From Crocinitomix sp. (lineage in GTDB: Bacteria; Bacteroidota; Bacteroidia; Flavobacteriales_D; Crocinitomicaceae), in assembly GCA_015662905.1 (NCBI GenBank), contig DQTE01000153.1:1-34373 (forward strand): a stretch of DNA of 34,373 bases, written 5' to 3'. Shown one piece after another: positions 25,578 to 34,301 of the stretch. The notes below the pieces were generated by a model. That model saw only the letters and a program-made list of their open reading frames with translations. It was not told the origin of the DNA and did no database searches. Position 1 is the first letter of the stretch. Every line of letters starts with the position of its first letter. Both the position numbers and the translations under genes were made by a program.

Positions 25578-26159
25578 TTACTTTTTTTTGACTACCTTCT
25601 TTATAAAAGTTTGTTCACCAATTCTTAAATGAAACAGGTAAACACCATTTGGAAAAGTCATAAGCGAAATACCTTTAATGTTGTTTGTTTGTTTGATAAG
25701 TAAATTACCTTTTAAATCATAAACTTTCAACGACACAACTTTGTGTTTTGATGATATATTTACATGAGCAGTTGTGGGATTCGGATAAATACTAACGCCA
25801 TGTTCATCTGATGAGTTTTCTGACAACAATAACGTTTGATTTTTTACTAACTGCAAACTATGAGACGTACCATTTTTTAGTAAATGTACTATGTACACTC
25901 CATTAGGTAAGGTGTCTGCATTAAAGCTAACCGTTACACTTCCAGACAAAACAAAACCATTAAAATATTGTTTCAACAAATTCCCATAACTATCATAAAC
26001 TCTTAAACTAATGGTGTCGTTTATCAAACTACGTACAGTAATGTCTGTTGAAACAACAAAAGGATTTTCTGATGCACTCATTACCTCACCAAAAGTTTGT
26101 GCTTTGCTGACAACATGTATAAAACACAAGTTCAACAATATCATTAATTTTATCCTCAT
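25578..26159 (-). CDS. secreted protein made of two T9SS sorting-domain-like repeats
   Basis: The 193-aa protein has a signal peptide (about 1-20), then two related units. Unit 1 (about 32-106) contains NPFVVSTDI, LRVYDSYGNLLK and LPNGVYIVHL. Unit 2 (about 127-190) contains YPNPTT, LKVYDLKGNLLI and FPNGVYLFHL, then FIKKVVKKK. Unit 2 is a typical type A C-terminal sorting domain for export by the type IX system. Unit 1 has the same strand order, and no cargo domain lies before it. It may be a minimal surface protein or a stub of a larger adhesin. It follows the TonB-C-like gene by 10 bp, so the two are cotranscribed. Confidence 0.85.
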   Translation of the reverse strand: MRIKLMILLNLCFIHVVSKAQTFGEVMSASENPFVVSTDITVRSLINDTISLRVYDSYGNLLKQYFNGFVLSGSVTVSFNADTLPNGVYIVHLLKNGTSHSLQLVKNQTLLLSENSSDEHGVSIYPNPTTAHVNISSKHKVVSLKVYDLKGNLLIKQTNNIKGISLMTFPNGVYLFHLRIGEQTFIKKVVKKK

Positions 26160-26169
26160 ACAAAACTAC

Positions 26170-26511
26170 TTATTTGTTATCTCCCTTGTAAACCTTAATT
26201 ACAACTTCACCTCTATGAAATTGAGGAAACTGATACCCCGCTTCAAACTTTAACCTTTTTACCATATTTTTTGCCTGCATCATGGTTGGTGTACTAACAA
26301 TATTAGATTTTGCCTGATTTAACTTGCAAGAGGTTACATTTCCCTTTTCATCTACAACAATATCAAACACAAATTGTCCGTTATAATTACCCTCAAAAGC
26401 GTAATCAATTTGCTTAACTACCTTGCGTTTATCTGTAGCAATATCACCATAAATTTGAGAAAAAGACAAATTAGCTATCAGTAAGAAAAATATTATATAT
26501 GTAAATCTCAT
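26170..26511 (-). CDS. small secreted TonB C-terminal-like protein
   Basis: The 113-aa protein has a signal peptide (about 1-19, ending NLSFSQ) and then a single domain resembling the TonB C-terminal fold: FVFDIVVDEKGNVTSCKLNQ, then a helix with QAKNMVKRLKFEAG and a last strand EVVIKVYKG. There is no membrane anchor or proline-rich linker, so it cannot act as a normal energy transducer; it would be a free periplasmic or exported domain. It is the first gene of a pair with the sorting-domain protein. Confidence 0.7.
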   Translation of the reverse strand: MRFTYIIFFLLIANLSFSQIYGDIATDKRKVVKQIDYAFEGNYNGQFVFDIVVDEKGNVTSCKLNQAKSNIVSTPTMMQAKNMVKRLKFEAGYQFPQFHRGEVVIKVYKGDNK

Positions 26512-26535
26512 TTTATTTTAATTTAAGATATATGT

Positions 26536-26543
26536 CAAAGATA
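26536..26543 (-). promoter_or_regulatory. -7 promoter box of the secreted pair
   Basis: TATCTTTG on the minus strand, 24 bp before the ATG at 26511. Confidence 0.5.
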
Positions 26544-26643
26544 TATAAAATAACTCAAAAAAATAAATCAAACAATTTTAAAATAAAAAACAAAGTGTTA
26601 ATAACTCTCTATTATAAATCAACAAATTATAGGTACAACTTAC

Positions 26644-26651
26644 TATATTTG
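26644..26651 (+). promoter_or_regulatory. -7 promoter box of parC
   Basis: TATATTTG, 21 bp before the ATG at 26673. Confidence 0.5.
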
Positions 26652-26672
26652 CTTGTATTAGAATTTTAAACC

Positions 26673-29402
26673 ATGGCAGAAGAAACAAATAATGATGATG
26701 AATTGAATGAAAACCATTTAGAAAATGACGCTACAGATAAAAATGGTGATGATGAAACAAATGTCATCACTTTATCTGACATGTATCAAGAATGGTTTTT
26801 AGACTATGCTTCTTATGTAATATTAGAAAGGGCTGTACCTGCTTTGTTAGATGGTTTTAAGCCCGTTCAAAGGCGTATTATGCACTCAATGAAAGAGATG
26901 GATGATGGTCGCTACAACAAAGTGGCAAACATCATTGGTAACACTATGAAATACCATCCTCACGGTGATGCCTCAATAGGTGATGCTATGGTTCAAATGG
27001 GACAAAAAGAACTATTAATTGACATGCAAGGTAACTGGGGAAATACCTTAACGGGAGATTCTGCCGCTGCCCCGCGTTACATTGAAGCGAGATTATCTAA
27101 ATTTGCCAAGCATGTTGTTTTTAATGCTAAAACAACCGAATGGGTAGATTCTTATGATGGAAGAAACAAAGAACCTATTCTTTTACCTGTAAAATTCCCT
27201 CTACTTTTAGCACAAGGTGCTGAGGGTATCGCCGTTGGAATGGCTTGTAAAGTTATGCCTCATAATTTTATCGAATTAATAGATGCTTCTATAGATGTTC
27301 TTAAGGGTAAACGAACCAATATTCTCCCCGATTTTGCCAACGGAGGAATGGCTGATTTCTCAAACTATAATGAAGGAAAAAGAGGGGGGAAAATAAGAGT
27401 AAGAGCCAAAATAAAAAAAGAAGATACAAAAACATTAGTTATCCACGAAATACCTTTCGGTACAACTACCACATCATTAATTGACTCAATTTTAAAAGCG
27501 AATGATAAAGGGAAAATTAGAATTAAAAAAATTGAAGACAACACTGCTGCTAACGTTGAAATAAGAATATATCTTGCCACAGGTGTATCTCCTGATAAAA
27601 CCATTGATGCGCTTTACGCTTTTACCAATTGCGAAATGTCAATATCGCCTAATACTTCTGTAATATGGAACGATAAACCTCATTTTTTAAGCGTTAACGA
27701 AATTCTAAAAACATCTACAAATAATACAGTTAGCTTACTTAAAAAAGAACTTGAAATTCGTAAAAATGAATTATTTGAACTTTGGCACAATGCATCTTTA
27801 GAAAAGATTTTTATTGAAAATAAAATGTACATTGAGTTAGATGGTATAACCTATGAAGATGCCATTCCTTTAATTCATAAACTCCTAAAACCATTTACCA
27901 AAAACCTTAAACGTCCCGTAACTGATGATGATGTAAAACGACTGCTCGAAATAAAAATGCGTAGAATAACCAAGCATGACGCAGAAAAAGCAGATACTTA
28001 TATTTTATCTTTAGAAGACGAACTGAAACAAGTACAATATCATTTAGACCATCTTATTGAATACGCCATTGACTATTTTAAAGACTTAAAAAAGAAATTC
28101 TCAGAAGATAAAGAGCGTAAAACTGAAATTAAAATTTTTGACACCATATCTGCCAAAAAAGTTATAGTTGCCAACAAAAAACTCTATGTCAATAAAAAAG
28201 AAGGCTTTATTGGTTGGAGTTTACGTAAAGATGAATTTGTAGCCGATTGTTCTGATATAGATGATGTAATCTTATTTTTTGCCTCTGGAAAAATGATGGT
28301 TACACGTATAGCCGATAAAAAATTTGTAGGTAAAGACATTATTCACTGTGCTATTTGGAAAAAGGGTGATGTCAGAACCATCTATCATCTAATTTATAGA
28401 GATGGAAAAACAGGACCTACTATGATGAAACGTTTTTCTGTTAAATCTATTACTCGTGATAAAGAATACGATATTACCAAAGGCACAAAAGGGTCTAAAA
28501 TTTATTACTTTTCTGTACACCCTAATGGTGAACGCGAAATTGTTACTGTTTATCTAAAACCAAGACCTCACTTAAAACGTGTTAAATTTGAAATAGATTT
28601 TGGTGCATTATTAATTAAAGGTAGAGGTGTAGCCGGAAATAGAGTTACAAAAGAAATTGTACAAAAAGTTGTACAAAAAGAAGTAGGCGAATCCACCTTG
28701 GCTGCCCGTAAAATTTGGTTTGATAAAGTAGTTGGAAGACTAAATGTTGACGAAAGAGGTGAATTTTTAGGTTCGTTTAAAGGTGATGATAAAATTTTAA
28801 CCCTCTATCAAGATGGCTCATACCGCTTAACAAATTTTGACATAGCTAACCATTTTGATGATGATTTAATTCACATTGAAAAATGGCATCCAAATCATCC
28901 TATTTCTGTCGTTTATTATGATGGAAATAAAGAAAAACATTTTGTAAAACGATTTCTGATAGACACTAAATCTGATAAAAAAGTGAAATTTATTACCGAA
29001 CACGAAAAATCATCTTTAGATGTGGTTTCTACAGCTTACCAACCTATTGCTAAAATTATTTACAATAAACGATTAAAAGAAACCAAAAACCTACCTGACA
29101 AAGAAGTAAACTTAAAGGATTTTATTGACATAAAAGGAATGAAATCTATAGGAAATAAATTGACGAAATTAGCAGTTAAAGAAGTCATTTTAACACACTC
29201 AATTAAAGGTGAAGAACCTTGGCCTGATGAAATACAACCTTACTCACCAAAAGATGACAATGCTTCAAAACCTGACATTAAAGATAATGACCTAAAAACA
29301 GAAGAAGGTCCAATAGAAATGGAATGGGAAATAAAACCCAAAAAAACAAATCCTATTAAAGACGTAAATGATGATAACCAACCTAAACTGTTTGATATTT
29401 AA
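26673..29402 (+). CDS. parC: DNA topoisomerase IV subunit A
   Basis: The 909-aa protein is the breakage-rejoining subunit that, with ParE, unlinks daughter chromosomes. It has an acidic N-terminal extension (about 1-32), the winged-helix region with KPVQRRIMHSM (63-73), HPHGDASIGDAMVQMG (95-110) and the active-site tyrosine Y136 preceded by R135 in APRYIEARL. A tower and coiled-coil region follows, then a repeat-rich C-terminal DNA-wrapping domain (about 500-830) and a charged tail. No GyrA-box is obvious, which favours ParC over GyrA. At the position of the quinolone-contact serine it has A100. parE is not in the window. Confidence 0.93.
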   Translation: MAEETNNDDELNENHLENDATDKNGDDETNVITLSDMYQEWFLDYASYVILERAVPALLDGFKPVQRRIMHSMKEMDDGRYNKVANIIGNTMKYHPHGDASIGDAMVQMGQKELLIDMQGNWGNTLTGDSAAAPRYIEARLSKFAKHVVFNAKTTEWVDSYDGRNKEPILLPVKFPLLLAQGAEGIAVGMACKVMPHNFIELIDASIDVLKGKRTNILPDFANGGMADFSNYNEGKRGGKIRVRAKIKKEDTKTLVIHEIPFGTTTTSLIDSILKANDKGKIRIKKIEDNTAANVEIRIYLATGVSPDKTIDALYAFTNCEMSISPNTSVIWNDKPHFLSVNEILKTSTNNTVSLLKKELEIRKNELFELWHNASLEKIFIENKMYIELDGITYEDAIPLIHKLLKPFTKNLKRPVTDDDVKRLLEIKMRRITKHDAEKADTYILSLEDELKQVQYHLDHLIEYAIDYFKDLKKKFSEDKERKTEIKIFDTISAKKVIVANKKLYVNKKEGFIGWSLRKDEFVADCSDIDDVILFFASGKMMVTRIADKKFVGKDIIHCAIWKKGDVRTIYHLIYRDGKTGPTMMKRFSVKSITRDKEYDITKGTKGSKIYYFSVHPNGEREIVTVYLKPRPHLKRVKFEIDFGALLIKGRGVAGNRVTKEIVQKVVQKEVGESTLAARKIWFDKVVGRLNVDERGEFLGSFKGDDKILTLYQDGSYRLTNFDIANHFDDDLIHIEKWHPNHPISVVYYDGNKEKHFVKRFLIDTKSDKKVKFITEHEKSSLDVVSTAYQPIAKIIYNKRLKETKNLPDKEVNLKDFIDIKGMKSIGNKLTKLAVKEVILTHSIKGEEPWPDEIQPYSPKDDNASKPDIKDNDLKTEEGPIEMEWEIKPKKTNPIKDVNDDNQPKLFDI

Positions 29403-29411
29403 AATTGGAAT

Positions 29412-29419
29412 TATATTTG
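29412..29419 (+). promoter_or_regulatory. -33/-7 promoter of the lipoprotein-thioesterase pair
   Basis: TATATTTG, 27 bp before the ATG at 29447. TTTG at 29391-29394, 17 bp upstream inside the end of parC, fits the -33 element, the best spaced pair in the window. Confidence 0.55.
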
Positions 29420-29446
29420 CTTAACTTTAATTAAAAACAAAATATT

Positions 29447-30187
29447 ATGAAATATTACCTTATTACGCTTGTTATATTTACTTCTTTAATCTCTTGTAAA
29501 ATGTTTAAAAAAAACAAATCTGTTGAGCAAAATAAAATTGAAATTTTATGGGAGAAAAACCTAGGAATGATTGGTGGTTACGAATCTATTTATCTATCAA
29601 AAGATTCTTGTATGTATTATTTCAGACAAAAAGGTAATGATGCCTTTATTAAATTTAACATAGAACAACTAAAATTATTAGACTTATACAACACATTTAT
29701 AGAACATAAATTCTCCCTAATAAAAAGTACCAAACAAGAAGTTTACGACAGAGGCGGAACTAAAATAACATTAACTGTAAATGATGTGCCTCAAACCGTT
29801 AATAATTCAGGAATGTATTTTATAAAACCAGAATATAAAACTAACTATAAAGCCATTGAGGATAAAATAAAAGAAGTAGCTTTTGAAATTATCAATCAAC
29901 ATAAAAAAAATGTTGAAATTAAACTTAGCGATGAGTTGGTAAACTCTAAATACATCCTTTACCTCTATGTGAATAACAAAGAAGTTTATAGCGAATTAAA
30001 TGGCATTTCTTTTTCACCAATTAAAATGAAACTATTTGACACCTACAATACTTTTAAAATTACACTAATGGAAAAGGGTTCTACATATAACACCATTAAA
30101 GGCAATTATGAAGTTACAGTTGATAAACTCCCAACAGATAATCAAATTATTTTAACCATAGATAATAATACTTTAAAGGTCAAATGA
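29447..30187 (+). CDS. predicted lipoprotein, unknown function
   Basis: The 246-aa protein starts with a signal sequence and a good lipobox (LISC, C17), so it should be lipid-anchored after processing by Lgt. The mature part has no motif I recognise. It mixes beta-rich stretches (GGYESIYLSKDSCMYYF; KYILYLYVNNKEVYSELNG) with helices. The last third, with YNTFKITLMEKG and YEVTVDKLP, looks like a small beta-sandwich. The stop overlaps the thioesterase start by 4 bp, so translation is probably coupled. Confidence 0.75.
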   Translation: MKYYLITLVIFTSLISCKMFKKNKSVEQNKIEILWEKNLGMIGGYESIYLSKDSCMYYFRQKGNDAFIKFNIEQLKLLDLYNTFIEHKFSLIKSTKQEVYDRGGTKITLTVNDVPQTVNNSGMYFIKPEYKTNYKAIEDKIKEVAFEIINQHKKNVEIKLSDELVNSKYILYLYVNNKEVYSELNGISFSPIKMKLFDTYNTFKITLMEKGSTYNTIKGNYEVTVDKLPTDNQIILTIDNNTLKVK

Positions 30188-30729
30188 TGGAAGGTAAAAC
30201 GGTAGAATTTTCAAAAACAACCATCACCGAATTAATGATACCTTCATTTGCAAATTTTGGTGGCAAAGTTCACGGTGGTATTTTACTTTCCTTAATGGAT
30301 AAAGTAGCCTATGTTACTGCTAGTAAACATTCAGGTAGTTATTGTGTAACAGTTTCGGTAGATGGTGTTGAATTTAAAGAACCTGTAGAAGTAGGAGATT
30401 TAATTTCTCTAAAAGCTTCTGTAAATTATGTAGGAAATTCTTCTATGATAATTGGTATCAGGGTCACCTCATTAAAACCTAAAACTGGTGTAGAAAAACA
30501 TACAAACTCTTGCTATTTTACTATGGTGGCTAAAGATGAAAATGGAAAACCAACCAATGTACCTCCTTTAATTTTAGAAAAAAATATAGAAATACGTAGA
30601 TTTTATGATGCTAAAAAATTACGCCAATTCCGATTTGAAATAAAAGAACTACTTAATAAAGAGGTCAAAGACATTACCTTTGAACAAATGAAAAAAGAAT
30701 TAAAAGAAAACCGTTGCCTGATAATGTAG
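30184..30729 (+). CDS. hotdog-fold acyl-CoA thioesterase (YciA/BACH type)
   Basis: The 181-aa protein has the single-hotdog layout of acyl-CoA thioesterases: FANFGGKVHGGILLSLMDK (22-40), with N24 and the catalytic-type D39 at the places used by YciA-like enzymes. VSVDGVEFKEPVEVGDLI and a beta-rich second half follow, then a C-terminal lysine-rich helical tail (about 140-181). It would hydrolyse acyl-CoA to free acid and CoA; chain length is unknown. The ATG at 30184 overlaps the lipoprotein stop; a second ATG at 30187 is equally usable. Confidence 0.87.
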   Translation: MMEGKTVEFSKTTITELMIPSFANFGGKVHGGILLSLMDKVAYVTASKHSGSYCVTVSVDGVEFKEPVEVGDLISLKASVNYVGNSSMIIGIRVTSLKPKTGVEKHTNSCYFTMVAKDENGKPTNVPPLILEKNIEIRRFYDAKKLRQFRFEIKELLNKEVKDITFEQMKKELKENRCLIM

Positions 30730-30749
30730 CTTCTTTTTATATTTTAAAT

Positions 30750-30757
30750 TAAATTTG
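30750..30757 (+). promoter_or_regulatory. -7 promoter box of pheT
   Basis: TAAATTTG, 27 bp before the ATG at 30785. Confidence 0.55.
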
Positions 30758-30784
30758 TACCCTTAATAAAGATTATAACCACAA

Positions 30785-33235
30785 ATGAAAATATCATACA
30801 ACTGGCTTAAGAACTATATTCAACCTGCCGATTATATCAATGAAATATCTCCTGAAAAAATTTCTGAAATATTAACCGATACTGGTTTAGAAGTTGAGGG
30901 TTTAGAAAAAGTAGAAACCATAAAAGGGGGATTAAATGGTGTAGTTATAGGAAAAGTTTTAACAAAAGAAAAACACCCTAACGCCGATAAGTTAAGTGTA
31001 ACAACTGTTGATATAGGTAAAAATGAACCTTTGCAAATTGTTTGTGGTGCGCCTAATGTAGAGGCAGGACAAAAAGTAATAGTAGTAACTGTTGGTGCTA
31101 CTTTATACCCTAATCCTGATGAACCTTTTAAAATTAAAAAATCTAAAATTAGAGGCGTTGAATCTAACGGAATGATTTGCGCCGAAGACGAATTAGGCCT
31201 AGGCAATTCCCACGACGGCATTATGGTATTACCTCAAAATGCTAAAATTGGAACACCTGCTAAAACGTACTTTAAAATTGAAGACGACTACCTGATAGAA
31301 ATAGGCTTAACCCCAAATCGCTCTGATGCGCTTGGGCATATTGGTGTAGCACGCGATATTAAGGCGTACTTGAATTTTCACAAAAAAGCTAATATTAAGC
31401 TATTGCCACCTAAAGTTAAAGTCATCAATTTTAATGGAAATTTTAAAATTAACGTTGAAAATTTTGATGACTGTCCAAGATACGCTGCTGCTATTCTTAA
31501 AAACATTACCATTAACCCCTCACCCGACTGGTTACAAAACAAACTTAGAATTATAGGGCTAACACCTATCAATAATGTGGTTGATATTACCAATTATGTA
31601 ATGCACGAAACAGGCAATCCTTTACACGCCTTTGATTTAAGAGCTGTAGGTAAGGAATTAAATGTACGCCGTGCAAAATCAGGTGAAAAACTAACAACCT
31701 TAGATGGTGTTGAACGCAAATTACATCCTGATGATTTAATGATATGCAATGCCAATCAACCTATGTGTATTGCTGGGGTGTTTGGTGGCGAAAAATCTGG
31801 GGTGCAAAATGACACCACCGACATTTTACTTGAGGCGGCTTACTTTAATCCAGTAGTGGTGCGTAAAACAGCTAAAAGACACGCCCTTAATACAGATTCT
31901 TCTTTTAGATTTGAAAGAGGTACAGACCCAAATCAAGTCGTGTATGCTATGCAACGTGCTATTGATTTATTAATTGAACTAACAGGCTGTGAGTTAGTAG
32001 AAGCACAAGACAACTACCCTACCCCTATAAAAAAACATACCATTGACTTTTCATTTGACAAATGCCGTCAACTAATTGGAAACAATATTTCAGATAAAGA
32101 CGTTAAATTTATTTTAAACGAATTAGATATTGAAGTAGAAACCATTAATCAAAATCATAAGCTAAAAATTCCAACGTATAGAGTAGATGTTACTCGTCAA
32201 GCTGATGTTGTTGAAGAAGTGCTACGTATATATGGTTACAATAACGTTCCTAATCCACAAAAACTTAATACATCTATCTCATACCAAAGCAAACCTAACC
32301 CCGATAAAATTTACAATATCACAGCTAATTTATTAACAAACAATGGGTATTTTGAAATAATGAATAATTCTTTAACCTCTTCAAAACACATAGAAAAAGC
32401 CAATAGTAAAATTTTAAACCCTCAACACAGCATTACGCTCTTAAACCCTTTAAGCAACGAGTTAGACATTATGCGTCAAACATTACTGTTTGGCGGTTTG
32501 CAATCTATTGCTCACAATCAAAACAGACAGCACCCGAATTTAAAATTATACGAATTTGGTAAAGAATACTTTAAATTTAAAGATGAAAATGGCAAAAATA
32601 AATATGTAGAAACGCAAAAGCTAAATATATGGCTAACCGGTCAAAAAGAAACCGAAAATTGGGCGGCCACAAAAAACAAAACGTCTTTTTATAGCATTAA
32701 AGGAATTACAGAAGCTATTTTTACCAAATTAGGCATCAACAAAAATATTCAAATTTTAAATTTAACCTCAGACCTTTTTGAAGATGGTTATCAAATTAAA
32801 ATTGCTAAAAAAACTGTAGCAGAAATTGGGTGGGTAAAATCAAATTTATTAAAAATGTTTAAAGTTAAAAATCAAGTGTTTTACGCCGATTTGAATTGGG
32901 ATAACATGATAGATTTAACTGTAATGAACAAAATTAAATTTACCGAACTTCCTAAAACACAATTTGTACGTAGAGATTACTCTTTATTGTTAGATGACAG
33001 CATTACTTTTTCACAAATTCAAGACATAGCACGTAAAGCCGATAGAAAAATTCTAAAAGAAGTAGGTTTGTTTGACGTTTACGAAGGAAAAAATTTAGAA
33101 AAAGGAAAAAAATCTTATGCAGTTAATTTTGTTTTTCAAGACCATAACAAAACATTGCAAGACAAAACTGTAGATAAAATTATGGACAAAATAAGACAAG
33201 GACTTGAAAAAGAACTTGGCGCTCAATTAAGGTAA
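30785..33235 (+). CDS. pheT: phenylalanine-tRNA ligase beta subunit
   Basis: PheT pairs with PheS to charge tRNA-Phe. The 816-aa protein has the expected domains in order: N-terminal MKISYNWLKNYI, a tRNA-binding EMAP-like domain (about 42-150, with KHPNADKLSVTTVDIG and CGAPNVEAGQKV), and the B3/B4 editing domain (about 210-385, with NNVVDITNYVMHE, HAFD and ERGTDP). The B5 domain (about 400-470), the catalytic-like core and the C-terminal FDX-ACB domain (about 722-816, starting KTQFVRRDYSLL) follow. The length is normal. pheS is not adjacent. A lipoprotein gene starts 2 bp after the stop. Confidence 0.97.
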   Translation: MKISYNWLKNYIQPADYINEISPEKISEILTDTGLEVEGLEKVETIKGGLNGVVIGKVLTKEKHPNADKLSVTTVDIGKNEPLQIVCGAPNVEAGQKVIVVTVGATLYPNPDEPFKIKKSKIRGVESNGMICAEDELGLGNSHDGIMVLPQNAKIGTPAKTYFKIEDDYLIEIGLTPNRSDALGHIGVARDIKAYLNFHKKANIKLLPPKVKVINFNGNFKINVENFDDCPRYAAAILKNITINPSPDWLQNKLRIIGLTPINNVVDITNYVMHETGNPLHAFDLRAVGKELNVRRAKSGEKLTTLDGVERKLHPDDLMICNANQPMCIAGVFGGEKSGVQNDTTDILLEAAYFNPVVVRKTAKRHALNTDSSFRFERGTDPNQVVYAMQRAIDLLIELTGCELVEAQDNYPTPIKKHTIDFSFDKCRQLIGNNISDKDVKFILNELDIEVETINQNHKLKIPTYRVDVTRQADVVEEVLRIYGYNNVPNPQKLNTSISYQSKPNPDKIYNITANLLTNNGYFEIMNNSLTSSKHIEKANSKILNPQHSITLLNPLSNELDIMRQTLLFGGLQSIAHNQNRQHPNLKLYEFGKEYFKFKDENGKNKYVETQKLNIWLTGQKETENWAATKNKTSFYSIKGITEAIFTKLGINKNIQILNLTSDLFEDGYQIKIAKKTVAEIGWVKSNLLKMFKVKNQVFYADLNWDNMIDLTVMNKIKFTELPKTQFVRRDYSLLLDDSITFSQIQDIARKADRKILKEVGLFDVYEGKNLEKGKKSYAVNFVFQDHNKTLQDKTVDKIMDKIRQGLEKELGAQLR

Positions 33236-33237
33236 TT

Positions 33238-33897
33238 ATGAAACTATTGGAGATAAGCTTTATCTTTTTACTCACAATAAGTGGGTGTGTGCAAGAAGCA
33301 AATCAAAACAATCAATTAGGTGGCGTTGTTGATGAGGAAGAAGAATATAACGAATTAATGGCTGAAGATACCACAGCTAATCAATCCCAATCAGAAAATA
33401 CCGCTTTAGAAATGTACACCGATAAATACATTGATTTATTACATCAAAACAATTTAGAGGGATTAGCCGAGTATTTTCATCCTACAAAAGGCGCTTATTT
33501 TTTACCTTACGCCCATTTTGACACTTCAACTGTTATAAATTTAAAAAAAACAGAGTTTATTCAAACCCTAAATGCAAATAAAATTTTTACTTGGGGTGTT
33601 TATGACGGAAGTGGAGAACCAATTACACTTGACATTACCAACTATTTTAAACAATTTGTTTACAACATAGATTTTAAAAACCTTACCACCTCAAAACATA
33701 TCAACGCTCAGTTAGTTTCAAGTAATTCATTAAACAATATTGGGGATATTTTACCCAAAGCAAAACACATTGAATACCATTACAAAGGCTCAAAACAATA
33801 TGATGGCTTAGATTGGTCTTCACTTATTTTTTATGTAGAAGAGTATAATGGTCAATATTATATTGTAGCCCTTGTCCACAACCAATGGACAATTTAA
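33238..33897 (+). CDS. predicted lipoprotein, cotranscribed with pheT
   Basis: The 219-aa protein has a signal sequence ending in ISGC (C17), a lipobox. A very acidic low-complexity linker follows (about 30-45, VVDEEEEYNELMAED), then a compact region of about 160 residues with NNLEGLAEYFHPTKGAYFLPYAHFD and the ending YYIVALVHNQWTI. This looks like a cone-shaped NTF2-like or SnoaL-like fold, but that is a guess from pattern only. The name of the family is unknown to me. The 2-bp gap after pheT makes cotranscription nearly certain. Confidence 0.75.
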   Translation: MKLLEISFIFLLTISGCVQEANQNNQLGGVVDEEEEYNELMAEDTTANQSQSENTALEMYTDKYIDLLHQNNLEGLAEYFHPTKGAYFLPYAHFDTSTVINLKKTEFIQTLNANKIFTWGVYDGSGEPITLDITNYFKQFVYNIDFKNLTTSKHINAQLVSSNSLNNIGDILPKAKHIEYHYKGSKQYDGLDWSSLIFYVEEYNGQYYIVALVHNQWTI

Positions 33898-34085
33898 TTG
33901 TTCTCAGCACCATTCATTTTTGAAATTATCAGTATCTACCCTATAATTTTTATCCCTTTTCAACCGTTCAATTTTACCTAAACATTAACACCAATCCTAA
34001 TTTTGATTTTTAAATATAATTTTAGGTCTAATAGACAAAATGGTTGAAATACTATAAGGCGCTTTCAAAACCAACATATTTAATC

Positions 34086-34138
34086 ATACCAAATAAAATT
34101 CAAATGACCCAATAAATCATTTGTAAACTACTTGGTAT
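34086..34138. repeat. nested symmetric inverted repeat
   Basis: ATACCAA (34086-34092) pairs with TTGGTAT (34132-34138). Inside them CAAATGA (34101-34107) pairs with TCATTTG (34117-34123). The spacers are 8 nt on each side and the central loop is 9 nt, so the whole is one hairpin with a symmetric internal loop. It has no U-tail. Confidence 0.5.
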
Positions 34139-34301
34139 TAAAAGGAACTGACTGTGTACAATGGCTTTAACATGTAAAATCAATTGTAAAATTTATATGC
34201 AACTTTTCTGCTTTTTACTTCACCTGACTTCGCACATTTTTTAAGTTAATACGTAGATATACAGTGTGTTGATTTTTTGTCAAGGCACTACATTTATATT
34301 G

